Below are positions 21,291 through 24,035 of a stretch of 24,035 nucleotides of DNA, piece by piece. The stretch lies in the NCBI GenBank assembly GCA_015499995.1, contig JADNRV010000577.1:1-24035 (forward strand), written 5' to 3'. The translations under genes were made by a program, and so were the position numbers. Source of the stretch: Flammula alnicola. Lineage: Eukaryota > Basidiomycota > Agaricomycetes > Agaricales > Strophariaceae. The first letter of the stretch is position 1. Every line of letters starts with the position of its first letter. The notes beneath the pieces were generated by a model. The model worked only from the letters and a program-made list of their open reading frames with translations. It ran no database searches and was not told where the DNA came from.

Positions 21291-22927
21291 ATGGGTGATG
21301 GTGCAGTTGTTTTCTATCTTACGACATAAAATGTAACATGATGGCATTTTTGTACGTTTTAGATGTTTAGAGGAGTATTTGAACGCAGCATATGTAGTCT
21401 ATTCAGGAAGCATGTACACATTACATCCTAACGCAGAATCGCAACGCACACATTCATGACTTGAATAACGAATCGTGACTCGCAGGGATACCAAATATCA
21501 TCCAGCAAGTGCACATATAGTTATCGTGCCCACAAGCGGGATATGTAATGACCAGTTCTTTTTTGACATTATCTACCAGGCAGAAATACGTTCTCTCCAA
21601 GTGGCGGCCGTGTAAACTCGAGGATGAGATGAGGAAATCTCCATCGTGGTAGAACTTCGGCAAGCGTCAATCAATAAGACGCAGCCATATCAAAAGGTTT
21701 GGCTAATTGCATAACTTTGATAATGGCGTATTAGATTTGAGACGAGTGGAGGTATTATATGTAGTCCACCGCCGTTTCTTGATTGTTGAGTCGTCGAGGC
21801 AAAGTTGGAAGGCATCAGACCGATCCGAGCGGAGAAACTTCGATTCGGATTATTTTCTTCTCGGCTATTGCTTTTCTCATCGACACCCAACCACACACAG
21901 CCTATCTGGCGTATGCAAGGCGTATGTATATTGAAGCCTTGAAAACACGTGGACGAACTGATACCCATACCTGCTGTCGTAGAACATCTAGAGCGATGGT
22001 GATCCAGGATGATACTCTATTCTGACAGAGCAAGTTCTAATATTATTCCCCCACCACTAGGGCCCCTACTAGTCGGAGAATAATGGCATGCTAGAGGTTT
22101 ACAAAGACAAAAGGAACGAGGCGCGGAAATGACTAGGCATTCGAAGAGGCAACTCCCAAAAATCGATATTCGGGAGCGTCTTGTAATCCGCGTGCCCAAA
22201 TTTCTTGAGAACACATTGAAGATAGTGCCAACGTATGAGGCCGGGCGGGGGTTGGTGGCGAGCTGGGGCTGAGGAGGACTAGCAGTGCGTCCATGTATGA
22301 TGGGCATTGTTGTCGGGAGCATGAACTCTCCACATATTGTGTGCACGCAGCCTGGAATTTCAGCCCTGAAGACGTGGCACTCGTACAGATTCTAAAATTT
22401 CGTCGACACATGATTTAGGAGATGAGAAAAGATGAATTCACCACAGACACAAACCCAAGGGGGTGCGCCAATTAAAAAAAAAGTACCTAGGGTCGATTTA
22501 TTTTTTAAGCCAATATTTCACGGACTAACTAACTAACGTAATCAGGAACCATCCCGATATGGTAATATTACATCAGCAATGACGCCCTCCACCGGATTCC
22601 TCGCACGTCTCGGCGGCGGTCTTGCAAACCCATTTATGAGGTGCTTGCTTGAGGTTTATTAAATGGTACTGCAGATGTATTAGTATAGTATTGCAATGAA
22701 ATATAATTTTTTGACCATTGAAAATGGCCAAGAAAAGTGACTCACCCAATGTAGGGCCATCAGTGGTGCAAACTATGTTCTACAACATTTCTATATGTAT
22801 TACAGCTAGTATTTAATAGATGTAAGGCAATATATGATGTAAAACCTACCTTGGCTCACTTCAAAGTACCTATTTTGGGACATTTATAGAGGGGTATAAA
22901 TATTTTTTTCGCCAGCCAGCGGCTGGA
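21291..22927. other. Subtelomeric stretch, no convincing gene
   Basis: 1.6 kb holding the ATPase 3' region and then gene-poor DNA that becomes AT-rich from about 22640. Minus-strand frames at 21454-21663 and 22017-22411 encode no recognisable domain. GGACTAACTAAC-type 16-mers bound a block of about 400 bp (22522-22940). No subtelomeric helicase (RecQ/TLH type) fragment was recognised. Confidence 0.5.
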
Positions 22928-22940
22928 CTAACTAACCAAC
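22522..22940. repeat. AT-rich block bounded by near-identical 16-bp direct repeats
   Basis: GGACTAACTAACTAAC at 22522-22537 and GGACTAACTAACCAAC at 22925-22940 differ at one base. Both follow a T-rich run (around 22498-22506 and 22901-22908). A related GGCTAACCAACTAACCAAC lies at 17491-17509. They could be ends of a decayed element or a scattered subtelomeric motif. Confidence 0.35.
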
Positions 22941-23768
22941 CCCCGGTCAGCTATTAAGGTTCGCGCACCCCCTTGCACAAACCGCAGGCCCAGTTCGTAT
23001 ACATCGAAGTACGCATCGAGGTTGTTTGAGAGGCTGATGCCGAATCTTTCGTCATAGATAGACAGATTCGGAATGGGAGGCGATGCTGATGAGAAATCGC
23101 GAAATATGATATGGGCAAGATGGTCGCCCATACGCTTGGGGCATATATGGCTGTTTATAAGCGGGTACGTGCTCCCCGTCACCCAGCACACTCCATCGCG
23201 GCGCTTGACACGATCGGCCATGGTGCTCGCGTGTCCCGTCGCGGTGGTGACAGATTTTCCAGTACGAGTGCTCATCTTTGACAGGCCGACAATGACTCCA
23301 ACTGGGACGTCATAGAGGTAGATTGACGCGGTAAGCGGGTCCGTATGAGCGGCAGGACGCCACTGCTGCACGGCGCCGTTCCAAACAAGCAAAGAGCCGC
23401 GCAAAAAAGCAGGATCACAGATGTCATGGGCGATGTCGATCAGCCACTTGGACTGCTCTTGACGAGAGTACTTGAGAAAATCATCGAGGGGCCCGCTAAG
23501 GAGGCAGATGACATCGGTGGTGTTTGGGGGAGGCTGAGGCGACATTGCTTGAGTGGCAAGCAAGTCGCTGGTGATGTTTGTCGATGCAGAGGGTATAAGC
23601 CGACTGAGTTGGCAGAAATGCGCAGCTCCAGCTGGCCTACGAGGTGCTGAGGAGCCGAATTGCTGTCCATCTTGGAGAAGCCAGACGACGCCTGGGGTAA
23701 GGTAGTCTTGACAGACGTACAGAATCAGGGATGGTGGGGTCAGAGCTGAGCGCTGACCCCTTCGGAGC
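22928..23768 (-). CDS. HNH-nuclease-like domain protein next to the telomere; 5' end uncertain, third catalytic His replaced
   Basis: Basidiomycete HNH_2-type domain protein of unknown biological role. The frame is open from 23768 to the stop at 22928, but its first ATG is at 23545-23543. The translated sequence above that ATG (LILYVCQDYLTPGVVWLL, AHFCQLSRLIPSAS) looks protein-like, so the true start may lie in an exon nearer the telomere or have been lost. An ATG at 23670 opens a different frame. The HNH region is DRVKRRDGVCWVTGSTYPL, then SHICPKRM, then FGISLSNNLDAYFDVYELGL. The first His (SHI) and the Asn are present. Where most relatives have LH..FD this protein has LDAYFD, so the third His appears to be Asp and activity is doubtful. 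The protein ends soon after the domain, shorter than many relatives. Transcription would run from the telomere inward, with only about 200 bp between the frame and the repeats. Confidence 0.55.
23736..23760. repeat. Inverted repeat, 8-bp perfect arms
   Basis: GGGGTCAG and CTGACCCC flank nine bases, with two more inner pairs after a mismatch. It overlaps the 5' end of the HNH reading frame, about 215 bp from the telomere. Confidence 0.6.
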
Positions 23769-23974
23769 TATAGTCTCCCGTAGTCAGACTAATAGATTCC
23801 GTGTCTTTTTTAGTGGGAGAGGACGACACTGCATCTGTAGTCTGATTTTACGCGCGCCCCTCGAACCGTTTCACACCACTTTTACATCATTTCAATAAGC
23901 GAGGTCACGTAGCGTTGGCGGGAGCTCCACGGCAGGATTTTGACGTTTGTCGATCAGACTTCTTCAGTTGCCGG

Positions 23975-24035
23975 TTAGGGTTAGGGTTAGGGTTAGGGTT
24001 AGGGTTAGGGTTAGGGTTAGGGTTAGGGTTAGGGT
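23975..24035 (+). repeat. Telomere: TTAGGG array at the right chromosome end
   Basis: Ten perfect TTAGGG units plus one T run to the window edge; the G-rich strand reads outward, as at a right-hand chromosome end. TTAGGG is the usual telomere unit of basidiomycetes. There are no degenerate units at the inner boundary, which begins abruptly after CCGG. Confidence 0.98.

Noticed and set aside
21454..21663. Minus-strand 69-codon frame (PKFYHDGDFLIS...) that briefly suggested a BTB/POZ start
   Set aside because: The resemblance stops after a few residues and there is no downstream BTB core.
22017..22411. Overlapping minus-strand frames of 92-109 codons
   Set aside because: Composition is not protein-like, there is no domain and no coherent splice model.
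22563..22571. TAATATTAC, the nonanucleotide of rolling-circle origins in geminivirus-like and other CRESS DNA replicons
   Set aside because: No flanking stem forms a hairpin around it and no Rep-like reading frame is nearby; a 9-mer in AT-rich DNA is plausible by chance.
1..24035. tRNA, rRNA, CRISPR or operon-like structures
   Set aside because: None was found by eye on either strand; CRISPR arrays and operons are not expected in this eukaryotic sequence.

Overview
The window is a chromosome end from a filamentous basidiomycete, most likely an Agaricomycete. The evidence is: protein genes split by many short introns (about 50-60 nt); a seven-helix DUF6534-type membrane protein gene, a family expanded in mushrooms; a PCNA gene with a long insertion in one loop, as reported for Coprinopsis; and a terminal TTAGGG array running off the right edge. 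No species can be named from the sequence alone.

Layout, left to right: the 3' part of a GH5 glucanase (1-1217, +) converges on an F-box protein gene (1279-2523, -). About 1.6 kb without a convincing gene follows. Then come a 12-exon DUF6534 gene (4121-5677, +) and an AT-rich gap. Next is a divergent pair: an unrecognised 350-aa protein (6364-7542, -) and PCNA (7796-9188, +). They share a 253-bp promoter with two ACGCGT (MCB-like) boxes close to PCNA. An auxilin/Swa2-like clathrin-uncoating gene (9770-13259, +), a PHO84-type phosphate:proton symporter (13719-15945, +) and a P2C (Na+/K+-ATPase alpha-like) P-type ATPase (18046-21290, +) follow on the same strand. The last 2.7 kb is subtelomere: a gene-poor, partly AT-rich stretch, a telomere-proximal HNH-domain gene on the minus strand (22928 to about 23768), and the telomere from 23975.

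The genes do not form a pathway. Most are housekeeping (replication clamp, clathrin uncoating, phosphate uptake, cation pump, cell-wall glucan hydrolysis), next to lineage-typical families (F-box, DUF6534, HNH). The most notable points are the roughly 115-residue charged insertion in PCNA, the orphan gene sharing its promoter, the ATPase that lacks one of the usual M6 cation-binding aspartates, the micro-exon gene, and four apparent one-base losses (three in the auxilin-like gene, one in the ATPase), each next to a short G or C run. I judge those losses more likely to be assembly errors than pseudogenes. Exon coordinates were derived by hand from splice signals and reading-frame continuity.
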